Below are positions 8,077 to 15,504 of a stretch of DNA of 48,770 bases, piece by piece (positions within the stretch are counted from its first letter, which is position 1; each line of letters starts with the position of its first letter). The notes beneath the pieces were generated by a model, which did not search any database, had not been told where the DNA came from, and saw only the letters and a program-made list of their open reading frames with translations. The stretch lies in the NCBI GenBank assembly GCA_913776045.1, contig CAJYOI010000061.1:1-48770 (forward strand), given 5' to 3'. The stretch comes from an uncultured Sphingomonas sp. Its GTDB lineage: Bacteria > Pseudomonadota > Alphaproteobacteria > Sphingomonadales > Sphingomonadaceae. The position numbers were made by a program, and so were the translations under genes.

Positions 8077-8939
8077 TCGCAACCGGCTTCACCGGCGGCT
8101 GGCTCGACCGGTCCGACGCCGTCCGCGGGGACGAACCGGCGCTGGCCGCGGCGCTCGCCAACCCGCGCGCGCGGCTGATGCGGCTGGTCGGGGGCGATCC
8201 CGCGGTCGATCCGGACGGCGCGATCGCTTGGGATTCGATCGCGACGGCGGAGGGTACGCCGATCTTCCTCGGCTTCGATCGCGAGCAGCGACCCTTTTTT
8301 GCGGAAAGCCGACCGGGCGACACCGCCACGCCCGCCCGATCGGGCGCGCTGATGCGAATGCTAGACGCGATGCCGCCGGGCGATGCCGCGATCTTCGGCA
8401 CGGTGCGCAGCGTCACCGGCTGGCACGCGCGCAATGGCTTCTGCGCCAATTGCGGCACCGCGACCGCGATTATCAAGGGCGGCTGGGCGCGCTCCTGCCC
8501 CAACTGCGGGGCCGAGCATTTCCCGCGTGTCGACCCGGTCGTCATCATGCTCGCCGAACACGACGGTCGCGCGCTGGTCGGACGACAGGCCGCCTTCCCG
8601 CCGGGGCGCTACTCGGCATTGGCGGGCTTCGTTGAACCTGGCGAATCGCTGGAGGAAGCCGTCGCGCGCGAACTGTTCGAGGAGGCGGGCGTGCGCGTGT
8701 CCGATGTGCGATACCTCGCCAGCCAGCCCTGGCCGTTCCCGGGGCAGCTGATGCTGGCGGCGATCGCGACGGCGGAGAGCGATGTGCTGACGATCGACGC
8801 GAAGGAGATCGAGGACGCCTTCTGGGTAACGAAGGGCGAGGTTCGTGCGGCGCTGGCGGGGGTGGAGGATGCGAAGTTCCTACCGCCGCCACCCTACGCG
8901 ATTGCCCGAACGCTCCTAGAAGAATGGGCGGCCGCTTAA
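8073..8939 (+). CDS. nudC: NAD(+) diphosphatase / NADH-RNA decapping hydrolase NudC
   Basis: 288-residue NUDIX hydrolase cleaving NAD(H) to NMN(H) and AMP; family members also remove NAD caps from RNA. Domain order is a divergent N-terminal domain, a zinc ribbon (CANC and CPNC, 18 residues apart), then the NUDIX domain with the box G-x5-E-x7-REL-x-EE-x-G in GFVEPGESLEEA...RELFEEAG. The NudC-specific SQPWPFP motif follows. The GTG at 8073 overlaps the previous stop by four bases (GTGA) and gives the normal family length, although the frame stays open far upstream. Confidence 0.95.
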   Translation: MIATGFTGGWLDRSDAVRGDEPALAAALANPRARLMRLVGGDPAVDPDGAIAWDSIATAEGTPIFLGFDREQRPFFAESRPGDTATPARSGALMRMLDAMPPGDAAIFGTVRSVTGWHARNGFCANCGTATAIIKGGWARSCPNCGAEHFPRVDPVVIMLAEHDGRALVGRQAAFPPGRYSALAGFVEPGESLEEAVARELFEEAGVRVSDVRYLASQPWPFPGQLMLAAIATAESDVLTIDAKEIEDAFWVTKGEVRAALAGVEDAKFLPPPPYAIARTLLEEWAAA

Positions 8940-8940
8940 G

Positions 8941-9051
8941 CCCTCTCCCCTTCAGAGGAGAGGGTTTGGGAAAGGGGGGAGATGTCTCACCGAGACTAAC
9001 GCCCGCGGACAGGCCCCTCTCCCAACCCTCTCCCCGATCGGGGAGAGGGCT
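8941..9051. repeat. Palindromic intergenic repeat, family B copy 1
   Basis: Inverted repeat built on CCCTCTCCCC and GGGGAGAGGG blocks, with a second nested CTCTCCCCGATCGGGGAGAG hairpin. It separates nudC from the convergent pheA region, so it may act as a bidirectional 3' structure. Related C/G-block repeats occur at 19318-19418, 20017-20160, 35629-35728 and 38254-38355. Confidence 0.7.
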
Positions 9052-9160
9052 AAAAGATCGCCCGACCGATGACCTTTCCCCAGTCCACGCCGACTTGAAA
9101 CGCGACGAATCACAGCGCCGCAATTCCCACGATCAACGCGATCGCCCGCCGCTGCGTCAC
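9050..9160 (-). pseudogene. Mini-ORF coupled to pheA, interrupted by TGA
   Basis: A GTG at 9160 overlaps the pheA stop by four bases (GTGA), the coupling pattern used elsewhere here. It opens a 36-codon frame that reads as a small membrane protein: a basic start (VTQRRA), a hydrophobic stretch (IALIVGIAAL), then FVAFQVGVDWGKVIGRAIF and a TAG. Codon 17 is TGA, so as written the product would be 16 residues. The sequence on both sides of the TGA reads as one coherent single-span protein, which suggests a recent nonsense mutation (for example of TGG) or a base-call error. I do not recognise the family. It could also be chance; only the overlap and hydrophobicity support it. Confidence 0.4.
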
Positions 9161-10047
9161 CCCCGCACCCGCGCCTGAGGGTACGTCCCCAGCACCCGCA
9201 CCCATTTCGAATGGTACCGCAGTTCGTCCATCGCCCGGTCGACCGCCGCATCCCCCGGCATGCCGACGATATCCGCATAGAATTCGGTCGCCGAGAACCG
9301 CGCCTCGCGCTGGTAGCTTTCCAGCTTCGTCATGTTGACGCCGTTCGTCGCGAAGCCGCCCAGCGCCTTGTAGAGCGCGGCCGGGATATTCTTCACCTCG
9401 AACACGAATGTCGTGATGAACGGCCCCGCACCCTCGACCGGCAGTCCGGCGCGCGCCAGCGTCACGAAGCGCGTGACGTTCTGCGCGGCGTCCGACACGT
9501 CCGCTTCCAGCACGGTCAGCCCATACAGCTTCGCCGCCGCCGGTGGCGCAAGCGCCGCCACCGCCGGATCCTTCAGGTCGGCGACGACTGCCGCCGCCCC
9601 GGCGGTGTCGGGATAGGCGACCGGCTTGATGCCTGCCTCCCGCAGCCAGTGGCGGCACTGGCCCAGCGCCTGCGGATGGCTCATCGTCTCGCGTACGTCC
9701 GCGCGCCCGCCGACCGCCAGCAGGGCATGACGGATGTTTAGGAAATGCTCGCCGGTGATGACCAGCCCCGATTCCGGCAGCAGGAAGTGCATGTCGGCGA
9801 CGCGGCCGTGCAGCGAATTTTCGATCGGGATGATCGCGCAATCTGCGATGCCCGTCTGTACCGCCTCGATCGCGTCGGCAAAGTCGAAGCACGGCAGGGG
9901 CAGCCCGTCGGGAAAGGCTTCCATTGCGGCGACATGGCTGTTGGCGCCCGGCGCGCCCTGGAACGCGACGGCGCGGTTCGGTTCGCTCCGGGCTGCTTCG
10001 GTCATCCGCGCCACGATCGGGCGCGCGGGGGGCGCGTAATTTTCCAT
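9157..10047 (-). CDS. pheA: Prephenate dehydratase
   Basis: Converts prephenate to phenylpyruvate in phenylalanine synthesis. The monofunctional form has no chorismate mutase domain. The catalytic PDT domain opens with VAFQGAPGANSH and contains IPIENSLHGRV and the TRF triplet (QNVTRFV). The C-terminal ACT domain (FVFEVKNIPAALYKAL, ending LESYQ) binds phenylalanine for feedback inhibition. I place the start at the ATG at 10047 (MENYAPPARP), which gives about 296 residues and matches the beginning I expect for sphingomonad PheA. ATGs at 10071 and 10086 in the same frame are alternatives, and none has a strong Shine-Dalgarno. It is divergent from the cytochrome c gene. Confidence 0.95.
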   Translation of the reverse strand: MENYAPPARPIVARMTEAARSEPNRAVAFQGAPGANSHVAAMEAFPDGLPLPCFDFADAIEAVQTGIADCAIIPIENSLHGRVADMHFLLPESGLVITGEHFLNIRHALLAVGGRADVRETMSHPQALGQCRHWLREAGIKPVAYPDTAGAAAVVADLKDPAVAALAPPAAAKLYGLTVLEADVSDAAQNVTRFVTLARAGLPVEGAGPFITTFVFEVKNIPAALYKALGGFATNGVNMTKLESYQREARFSATEFYADIVGMPGDAAVDRAMDELRYHSKWVRVLGTYPQARVRG

Positions 10048-10137
10048 AAGAGCAGGCCGCGTAATCGCCATGCTTGCGATGGGCAATCCCGCGCTTTAAG
10101 GGCGGGGGACTTACAACTCTTTTCCAAACGGGCGGCA

Positions 10138-10830
10138 ATGGACAATAAGACCAACACGATCGCGGGCTGGGTGCTGGCGGGCTGCGTCTGCGCGCTGGGG
10201 CTGTCGATCGCGAGCGGCATGGCGTTCCACGGCGGTCGTCCGGAAAAGATGGGCTATCCGATCGAGGGCGTTGAAGAAGGCGGTGCCGGCGGCGGTTCGG
10301 CCGAAGCGCCGATCGCAGCGCGTCTCGCCACCGCCGACGTTGCCAAGGGCCAGGCGAGCTTCGCCAAGTGCGCCGCCTGCCACACGATCAATCAGGGCGG
10401 CGCCAACGGCGTGGGTCCCAACCTGTGGGCGACGCTGGGCGAGGGCATCGCGCAGGGCAAGGCGGGCTTCGCCTTTTCCGAAGCGCTGAAGGCGAAGGGC
10501 GGCACCTGGACGTTCGACGCGATGGACGCCTGGCTGAAGAGCCCGCGCAAGTTCGCCGATGGCACCAAGATGACGTTCGCGGGTCTGGGCAATGCCGAGG
10601 AACGCGCGAACGTGATCGCCTACCTCAATGCGCAGGGCTCCAACCTGCCGCTTCCGGCCGCCCCGGCAGCGGGCGCCGCGCCTGCCGAAGGCACCCCGGC
10701 GCCGGATGCTGCGACCAACAAGGAAGGCACCGGCACGCTCGGCAACACCGCCGACGTCCAGAACGCCGCGACGCCCGCCAGCGGCGCGCCGTCGGTCGAT
10801 CCGGCTGCGAAGGAACGCGCGCCGAAATAA
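10138..10830 (+). CDS. Membrane-anchored cytochrome c
   Basis: 230 residues. An uncleaved N-terminal membrane segment (GWVLAGCVCALGLSIASG, about residues 10-27) tethers a single class I cytochrome c domain to the periplasmic face. Haem attaches at C78-A-A-C81-H82, and the sixth ligand is probably Met145 in DGTKMTF. The arrangement resembles CycM-type cytochromes that carry electrons from the bc1 complex to terminal oxidases. After the haem domain comes a tail of about 60 residues rich in Ala, Pro, Gly and Thr with no obvious fold, longer than usual for this group. A purine-poor leader precedes the ATG, so translation signals are weak. A terminator follows at 10912. Confidence 0.92.
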   Translation: MDNKTNTIAGWVLAGCVCALGLSIASGMAFHGGRPEKMGYPIEGVEEGGAGGGSAEAPIAARLATADVAKGQASFAKCAACHTINQGGANGVGPNLWATLGEGIAQGKAGFAFSEALKAKGGTWTFDAMDAWLKSPRKFADGTKMTFAGLGNAEERANVIAYLNAQGSNLPLPAAPAAGAAPAEGTPAPDAATNKEGTGTLGNTADVQNAATPASGAPSVDPAAKERAPK

Positions 10831-10911
10831 CGGGCGAGTCGCCACGACGGGCGGCGGTGCGAGCAAAGCTCGCTCCGTCTGACGGCATGGCGGACACACG
10901 CAAGTGCATGG

Positions 10912-10938
10912 AGCCGGGGCCACATCCCCGGCTTTTTC
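10912..10938 (+). terminator. Rho-independent terminator after cytochrome c gene
   Basis: Perfect 8-bp stem AGCCGGGG / CCCCGGCT with a 6-base loop, followed by TTTTTCTTT. It ends the cytochrome c transcript about 80 bases past the stop. The 80 bases between carry only a smaller hairpin (GCGAGCAAAGCTCGC). Confidence 0.85.
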
Positions 10939-11005
10939 TTTGCCTCTGCGCCTCTCGCAAAAATCACACCTTCTGCAATCGTCCGCGAATGACTAACTTT
11001 GGTCG

Positions 11006-11395
11006 ATGCTCGCGATCCCGTCCCTTCGCCGCCTGATCTATTCCAGCCGCGCCATCGGCCGCGATCCGCGGGCGGACAAGCACGACATCCTCGCCGAATC
11101 GCGCCGCAACAACGGCATGGACGGCATTTCCGGTATCCTGTGGAGCGACGGCGACCGGTACCTTCAGGTGCTCGAGGGACCATCGAACAGCATCGACGAC
11201 GCCTTCGATCGCATTCGCCGCGACGCGCGTCACACCGACGTCCGCATCCTGGAGGATCGCGGCACCACCGACCGTCAGTTCGGCGACTGGGCGATGGCCG
11301 GAATGCCGGGCGACCATCCCGAAGATGCGAAGGAACGCTTGCGACTGCTGTTGCGCGACGTCGATGCGGAGGTGGCACGGTTCTTCGCGGGGTGA
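11006..11395 (+). CDS. BLUF-domain blue-light sensor protein
   Basis: 129-residue protein consisting of a BLUF domain (sensor of blue light using FAD) and a short C-terminal helix pair. The flavin-site residues can be seen: Tyr12 in RRLIYSS, Asn35/Asn36 in RRNNGMDGISG, and Gln54 in YLQVLEGP; a Trp-x-Met segment (DWAMAGM) lies near residue 100. There is no GGDEF, EAL or cyclase output domain, so this is a short BLUF that would signal by binding a partner. The next genes encode a small membrane protein and a TPR protein. A link between them is only inferred from position. Confidence 0.93.
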   Translation: MLAIPSLRRLIYSSRAIGRDPRADKHDILAESRRNNGMDGISGILWSDGDRYLQVLEGPSNSIDDAFDRIRRDARHTDVRILEDRGTTDRQFGDWAMAGMPGDHPEDAKERLRLLLRDVDAEVARFFAG

Positions 11396-11450
11396 GCCAA
11401 CCGGATGCGGCGTTGCGCGCAATCGAGTCGCGACGCATCTCCGTCGACCG

Positions 11451-11663
11451 ATGAACGATTGGATCCCGCCGCAGATCTGGGCTTCGATCGCCCTCGCCGC
11501 TGCATTCGCGCCTGCGCGCTATGTCGTCGATTATTTCCGATATGCGCCGTCGCGCCGGGATGTAACGCAGCCGCAGTCCGACATCCGGTGGCGCCCGCGT
11601 CCGCGCTTCCTGGCCAATCTCGCCGTCGGGATCGGGCTGCTGGCAGTCAGCATCCTGATCTGA
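11451..11663 (+). CDS. Small two-helix membrane protein
   Basis: 70 residues from the ATG at 11451 (MNDWIPPQIW). It has an N-terminal hydrophobic segment (IWASIALAAAFAPARYVV), a central basic loop rich in Arg/Pro, and a C-terminal hydrophobic segment (FLANLAVGIGLLAVSILI). This predicts two membrane spans with the basic loop in the cytoplasm. I do not recognise a family. It starts 55 bases after the BLUF gene on the same strand and could be its partner or simply a neighbour. Confidence 0.6.
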   Translation: MNDWIPPQIWASIALAAAFAPARYVVDYFRYAPSRRDVTQPQSDIRWRPRPRFLANLAVGIGLLAVSILI

Positions 11664-11724
11664 ACGCCGACTGCTGAACGCTTCGCGCAGTCGGCCGCTT
11701 TCGCGCCGACGCTGCTGCTGCTGC

Positions 11725-12486
11725 TTGGTGGGTTCGCCACGGCCGGTGTCGTGCGCTCTCTCGGCAACGTTCGAGCGGAACGGTCAACCCCGGCGCTATG
11801 GGTCATCCCTGCTGTGGAATGGCGTTCCGGGACTGTCGCTGGCCGGCTTTGGGCTCCGGCTCGCCATAGACCTGCCGCGACAGACGCTTCGAGAGGCGTG
11901 TGCGGGGCGGGAAAAGCAGCCCGGCGACATTCAGGCGTGCAATCGCCTGATCGCAGAGCATGATCTCAAGGGCGAGGATCTGGCAGAGGCGATCGGCGAA
12001 ACTCTTGCCGCGATCCACTACTATATCGTGGCCCTAAATCGCGACCCCGATAATATCGATGCGCATTTGTATCGTGGCATTCTGGCGCTCAACGTCGGCG
12101 ATCTGCAGGTCGCCTCGGACGATTTCGATGCCGTCTTGCGGGCGCGGCCGGTAAATGTCGATGCGCGCGCAAATCGCGGCCTGACGCATGTCTGGCGCGG
12201 GGATGCCAACCTTGCGCGCGCGGATTTTTCGGCCGTTCGTGCGGCGGGACCGCAGCACCCGGCGATGCTTCGTGGCGAGGTCGCCCTCGCGCTACGCGCA
12301 GGCGACGGAGACACGGCTCTATGGCACCTCGACGCGGCGTTGAGAGCCGATCCGAATGACCACCGGGCTCTCGAGCGGCGCAGTGCGATCTTCAGGAGTC
12401 TTGGAGACACGGCAAAAGCGGCAGCCGACCCGGAGCGACTGCGCATGGTCGAGCGGGCGGAGTATCGGCGGCAGTACGAGCACTAG
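11725..12486 (+). CDS. Tetratricopeptide-repeat protein, start uncertain
   Basis: At least two clear TPR units (HYYIVALNRDPDNIDAHLYRG and the DDFDAVLRARPVNVDARANRG region) plus two weaker ones, ending in a basic tail. TPR arrays mediate protein-protein contacts, and no catalytic function is expected. The true N-terminus is unclear. The frame opens with TTG at 11725, but its first 40 codons look unlike protein, while another frame over 11676-11800 encodes a hydrophobic stretch (FAPTLLLLLGGFATAGVV). A frameshift or a start further in (about 11880, before LREACAGREKQ) is possible. The DNA is visibly less GC-rich than its neighbours. Confidence 0.7.
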   Translation: MVGSPRPVSCALSATFERNGQPRRYGSSLLWNGVPGLSLAGFGLRLAIDLPRQTLREACAGREKQPGDIQACNRLIAEHDLKGEDLAEAIGETLAAIHYYIVALNRDPDNIDAHLYRGILALNVGDLQVASDDFDAVLRARPVNVDARANRGLTHVWRGDANLARADFSAVRAAGPQHPAMLRGEVALALRAGDGDTALWHLDAALRADPNDHRALERRSAIFRSLGDTAKAAADPERLRMVERAEYRRQYEH

Positions 12487-12556
12487 GAGTGTCGCCGCGT
12501 CGTCAGACGGAGCCGGCTGTGCCGGCGCCGCTGTCCGATTTGGCGAGGCCGTCGGG

Positions 12557-13432
12557 TTACAGCGTTGGGTCATGCTCCGCGTAATGCTGGCGCACGACTT
12601 CCCAGCCTTCCTCCGCCGTTTCGCAATAGGTGAACAGCGACAGGTCCTTCTCGGAGATGACGCCTTCTTCCACCAGCGCGGGGAAGTTGACGACGCGTTC
12701 CCAGAAGGCACGGCCGAACAGGAGCACCGGGATCGGCTTGATTTTGCCGGTCTGAATCAGGGTCAGCAGCTCGAACAGCTCGTCGAACGTCCCGAACCCG
12801 CCGGGGAAGGCGGCGAGCGCACGGGCGTGGAGCAGGAAGTGCATCTTCCTGAGCGCGAAATAGTGGAACTGCATGCTCAGCGCCGGCGTGACGTACGGGT
12901 TCGGCGCCTGTTCGTGCGGCAGGACGATGTTCAGGGCGACCGAATCGGCGCCGACGTCGCACGCGCCGCGGTTGGCGGCTTCCATGATCGACGGCCCGCC
13001 GCCCGAACAGACGACGAAGTGGCGCATGCCGGCTTCGTCGAGCGGGAAGTTGCTGACCTTGCGCGCCAGCTCGCGCGCGACGTCGTAAAATTTGGACTTC
13101 TCGACCAGCCGCTCGGCGATCCGGCGCTGCGGGCCGTCGGCGGGCGCGGCGTCGAGCAGCGCGCGGGCCTTTTCAGGTTCGGGAATGCGCGCCGAGCCGT
13201 AGAAGACGAAGGTCGAGGCGATCTTCGCTTCTTCCAGGATCAGCTCGGGCTTCAGCAGTTCGAGCTGAAAGCGGACCGGCCGCAGGTCTTCGCGCAGCAG
13301 GAAGTCCATGTCCTGGAAGGCGAGGCGGTAGGAAGGATGCTCGGTCTGGGGGGTCGACACGCCCTGCTTGGCGGTTTCGGCATCCTGTTTCGCGCGCGGA
13401 AAGACGCGCTCTGGCACTTTGGTATCTGTCAT
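12557..13432 (-). CDS. LOG-family protein (TIGR00730 type, Rossmann fold)
   Basis: 291 residues. It contains the LOG/lysine-decarboxylase-like signature PGGFGTFDELFE and the upstream SGGGPSIMEAANRG nucleotide-binding loop. Members act as nucleotide 5'-monophosphate phosphoribohydrolases (cytokinin-activating LOG, or PpnN-like in bacteria). The long N-terminal extension of about 100 residues before the Rossmann core resembles bacterial type II LOG proteins. The start is taken at the ATG at 13432 (MTDTKVPERVF), since upstream sequence belongs to the extensin-like gene in another frame. The exact substrate is not determinable. Confidence 0.88.
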   Translation of the reverse strand: MTDTKVPERVFPRAKQDAETAKQGVSTPQTEHPSYRLAFQDMDFLLREDLRPVRFQLELLKPELILEEAKIASTFVFYGSARIPEPEKARALLDAAPADGPQRRIAERLVEKSKFYDVARELARKVSNFPLDEAGMRHFVVCSGGGPSIMEAANRGACDVGADSVALNIVLPHEQAPNPYVTPALSMQFHYFALRKMHFLLHARALAAFPGGFGTFDELFELLTLIQTGKIKPIPVLLFGRAFWERVVNFPALVEEGVISEKDLSLFTYCETAEEGWEVVRQHYAEHDPTL

Positions 13433-13457
13433 TTTGTCAGGGACTACGCGCCTTTTA

Positions 13458-14123
13458 TTACCGGCACAATGCGGCACCGCCGAGATCGAGGTGCAGGTGG
13501 TTATAGTGCGCCGCGTTGTAATCGGGCGACAGCACGGTCCGGAACCGACGGCAGGCCGATTGGCGGATGACCTGCAGAAAGCGCTGCACGTCAGGGTCCA
13601 TCGTCCGCCAGTCGCGCTCGATGGTGATCCGGCGCCCGTCGGCGAGCACGAAGGCGGAGATGTCGACCGCATTGCCCGTGGCATGTTCGGACAGGCGCGA
13701 GGTCGCTGTGCCGACGCGGTTGCGACAGGCATAGGTGCCGAACGTCTCGACCTTGCGCACGTCGCTACCCAGGATCTCGCGCCCCGCCGGCACCACGCCG
13801 TTGCGGACCCAGGCGATGAAGGTGCGCGCCAGCGGACAGGCCATCGCCTTCAGACTGGTCGTCGGCACGCCGTAATCGATCAGCTGGACCGTGCCGACGA
13901 GCAGGCAGCCACCACCGAAGTCGCGGTCGGGCAGCGGCGAATAGCGGACATTCTCGCGCGACAGGTCGGCAAAACATTGCTGTGTGGCGCGGCTGGGCGG
14001 CTGGTTTAGCGTGACCGGCGGCGCTCCGGCGGGACGCGATGGCTGTTGCGGGCGCCCGCTGCCGCAGGCGGCGAGCGACAGGGCGAGGGCAAGCGCGAGA
14101 AACCGGAACACGCGTGCAATCAT
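13458..14123 (-). CDS. Extensin-like C-terminal domain lipoprotein
   Basis: 221 residues. The start at the ATG at 14123 gives a lipoprotein signal MIARVFRFLALALALSLAAC with its Cys at residue 20. A Pro/Gln-rich linker leads to the extensin-like C-terminal domain (PF06904 family). Conserved features are CPLARTFIAWV, ACRNR, the LSEHATGNAVDISAF motif and the C-terminal HYNHLHLDLG. The His/Asp pattern resembles a metal-dependent peptidase fold of the VanY/MepA-like group, so a cell-wall role is plausible but inferred. A GTG one codon before the ATG is an alternative start. Confidence 0.85.
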   Translation of the reverse strand: MIARVFRFLALALALSLAACGSGRPQQPSRPAGAPPVTLNQPPSRATQQCFADLSRENVRYSPLPDRDFGGGCLLVGTVQLIDYGVPTTSLKAMACPLARTFIAWVRNGVVPAGREILGSDVRKVETFGTYACRNRVGTATSRLSEHATGNAVDISAFVLADGRRITIERDWRTMDPDVQRFLQVIRQSACRRFRTVLSPDYNAAHYNHLHLDLGGAALCR

Positions 14124-14202
14124 CACGGGGCGGGCGCGCTTTGTCACGCGGGCTTCGTCGCGCCGCACCACCGGTCGGGCGCAATCGTAACCGATGTTAC
14201 GT

Positions 14203-14287
14203 TTGACAGACGCTTCCGCATCGTTAGGCCCGCCGACGGGCCACGCGGTCCCAACGCCGCGCGTGCTCTCTGTGAGGAGAGTCTGAC
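14203..14287 (+). promoter_or_regulatory. serC leader: promoter-like box and serC RNA motif candidate
   Basis: A TTGACA at 14203 resembles a -35 box; the -10 region is not clear. Between 14227 and 14281 the leader can form three hairpins. GGCCC/GGGCC closes 14227-14242. ACGCGG pairs with CCGCG(C)GT across 14243-14264. CTCTC (14266-14270) pairs with GAGAG (14277-14281). The last stem covers the GAGGAG Shine-Dalgarno of serC. This layout fits the alphaproteobacterial serC RNA motif described by comparative genomics upstream of serC-serA. The ligand, if any, is unknown to me, and my match is by memory of the layout. Confidence 0.6.
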
Positions 14288-15418
14288 ATGACTGAACTAC
14301 CCCTCGCCCCGGCGACCAAGCCGGCGCGTCCGTTTTTCTCTTCCGGTCCTTGCGCAAAGCCGCCGGGCTGGGCCCCCGAAAATCTTGCCACCGAATCGCT
14401 CGGCCGCTCGCACCGGTCAAAGATCGGCAAGGCGCGCCTCCAATACTGCATCGACCTGATGCGCGAGCTGCTGGCCCTGCCCGACACGCATCGCATCGGC
14501 ATCGTGCCCGGCTCGGACACCGGCGCGTTCGAAATGGCGATGTGGACGATGCTGGGCGCGCGTCCGGTTACGACGCTCGCGTGGGAAAGCTTCGGTGAAG
14601 GTTGGGTCACCGACGCGGTCAAGCAGCTGAAGCTCGATCCCACCGTCCTGCGCGCCGATTACGGCCAGCTGCCGGACCTGGGTGCGGTCGACTGGTCGAC
14701 CGACGTACTCTTCACCTGGAACGGCACCACCAGCGGCGTGCGCGTGCCGAACGGCGATTGGATCGCCGATACCCGTGAAGGTCTCAGCTTCGCCGACGCA
14801 ACCAGCGCGGTGTTCGCCTACGACCTGCCGTGGGACAAGATCGACGTCGCGACCTTCAGCTGGCAGAAGGTGCTGGGCGGCGAAGGCGGCCACGGCGTCC
14901 TGATCCTCGGCCCCCGCGCGGTCGAGCGGCTGGAAAGCTATACGCCGGCCTGGCCGCTGCCGAAGGTCTTCCGCCTCGTCTCAAAAGGCAAGCTGGCCGA
15001 AGGCATCTTCAGGGGCGAGACGATCAACACGCCCTCGATGCTGGCGGTCGAGGATTGTATCGCCAGCCTGGAATGGGCGAAGTCGCTGGGTGCGGGCGGG
15101 CTGATCGCGCGGTCGGACGCGAACGCTGCGGCGCTCGACAAGATCGTCGCCGAGCGCGACTGGCTCGGCCATCTCGCCGCGGACGAAGCCTCGCGGTCGA
15201 AGACCAGCGTGTGCCTGACCGTCGCCGGGGCGGACGAGGGCTTCATCAAGACGATGGCCGGTGCGCTGGAAAAGGTCGGCGCGGCGTACGACGTCGCCGG
15301 CTATCGCGACGCCCCCCCCGGCCTGCGCATCTGGTGCGGTGCGACCGTCGACACCGCCGATATCGAAGCGCTCGGCCCCTGGCTCGACTGGGCCTACGCG
15401 ACCGCGAAGGCGGGCTGA
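14288..15418 (+). CDS. serC: Phosphoserine aminotransferase
   Basis: PLP enzyme converting 3-phosphohydroxypyruvate and glutamate to phosphoserine and 2-oxoglutarate, the second step of serine synthesis; it can also serve pyridoxal synthesis. 376 residues, the length of the alphaproteobacterial subtype. The N-terminus has FFSSGPCAKPPGW. The PLP-binding lysine is Lys194 in SWQKVLGGEGGHG. Substrate-binding HRSK (SLGRSHRSKIG) is present. The ATG follows GAGGAG, which may be sequestered by the leader hairpin. serA is the next gene, 86 bases on, with a palindromic repeat between them. Confidence 0.97.
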   Translation: MTELPLAPATKPARPFFSSGPCAKPPGWAPENLATESLGRSHRSKIGKARLQYCIDLMRELLALPDTHRIGIVPGSDTGAFEMAMWTMLGARPVTTLAWESFGEGWVTDAVKQLKLDPTVLRADYGQLPDLGAVDWSTDVLFTWNGTTSGVRVPNGDWIADTREGLSFADATSAVFAYDLPWDKIDVATFSWQKVLGGEGGHGVLILGPRAVERLESYTPAWPLPKVFRLVSKGKLAEGIFRGETINTPSMLAVEDCIASLEWAKSLGAGGLIARSDANAAALDKIVAERDWLGHLAADEASRSKTSVCLTVAGADEGFIKTMAGALEKVGAAYDVAGYRDAPPGLRIWCGATVDTADIEALGPWLDWAYATAKAG

Positions 15419-15423
15419 CCCTG

Positions 15424-15489
15424 TTCCCCGGCGAAGGCCGGGGCCCAGCTTCCACACACATCGTAACTGGGCCCCGGCCTTCGCCGGGG
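15424..15489. repeat. Palindromic repeat, family C, in the serC-serA gap
   Basis: Long inverted repeat: CCCCGGCGAAGGCCGGGGCC at the left and its near-perfect reverse complement GGCCCCGGCCTTCGCCGGGG at the right, separated by about 26 bases. In RNA this would be a very stable hairpin inside the serC-serA transcript and could stabilise or attenuate it. Confidence 0.85.
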
Positions 15490-15504
15490 TACGGAGAAGT
15501 AAGA

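Noticed and set aside
8941-9051. Clustered palindromes as a CRISPR array
   Set aside because: There are no regularly spaced identical repeats with unique spacers and no cas genes; these are single inverted repeats.
9110-9112. In-frame TGA of the mini-ORF as a selenocysteine codon
   Set aside because: No selenoprotein family resemblance, no sel genes in view, and the residue sits in a hydrophobic helix. A mutation or error is simpler.
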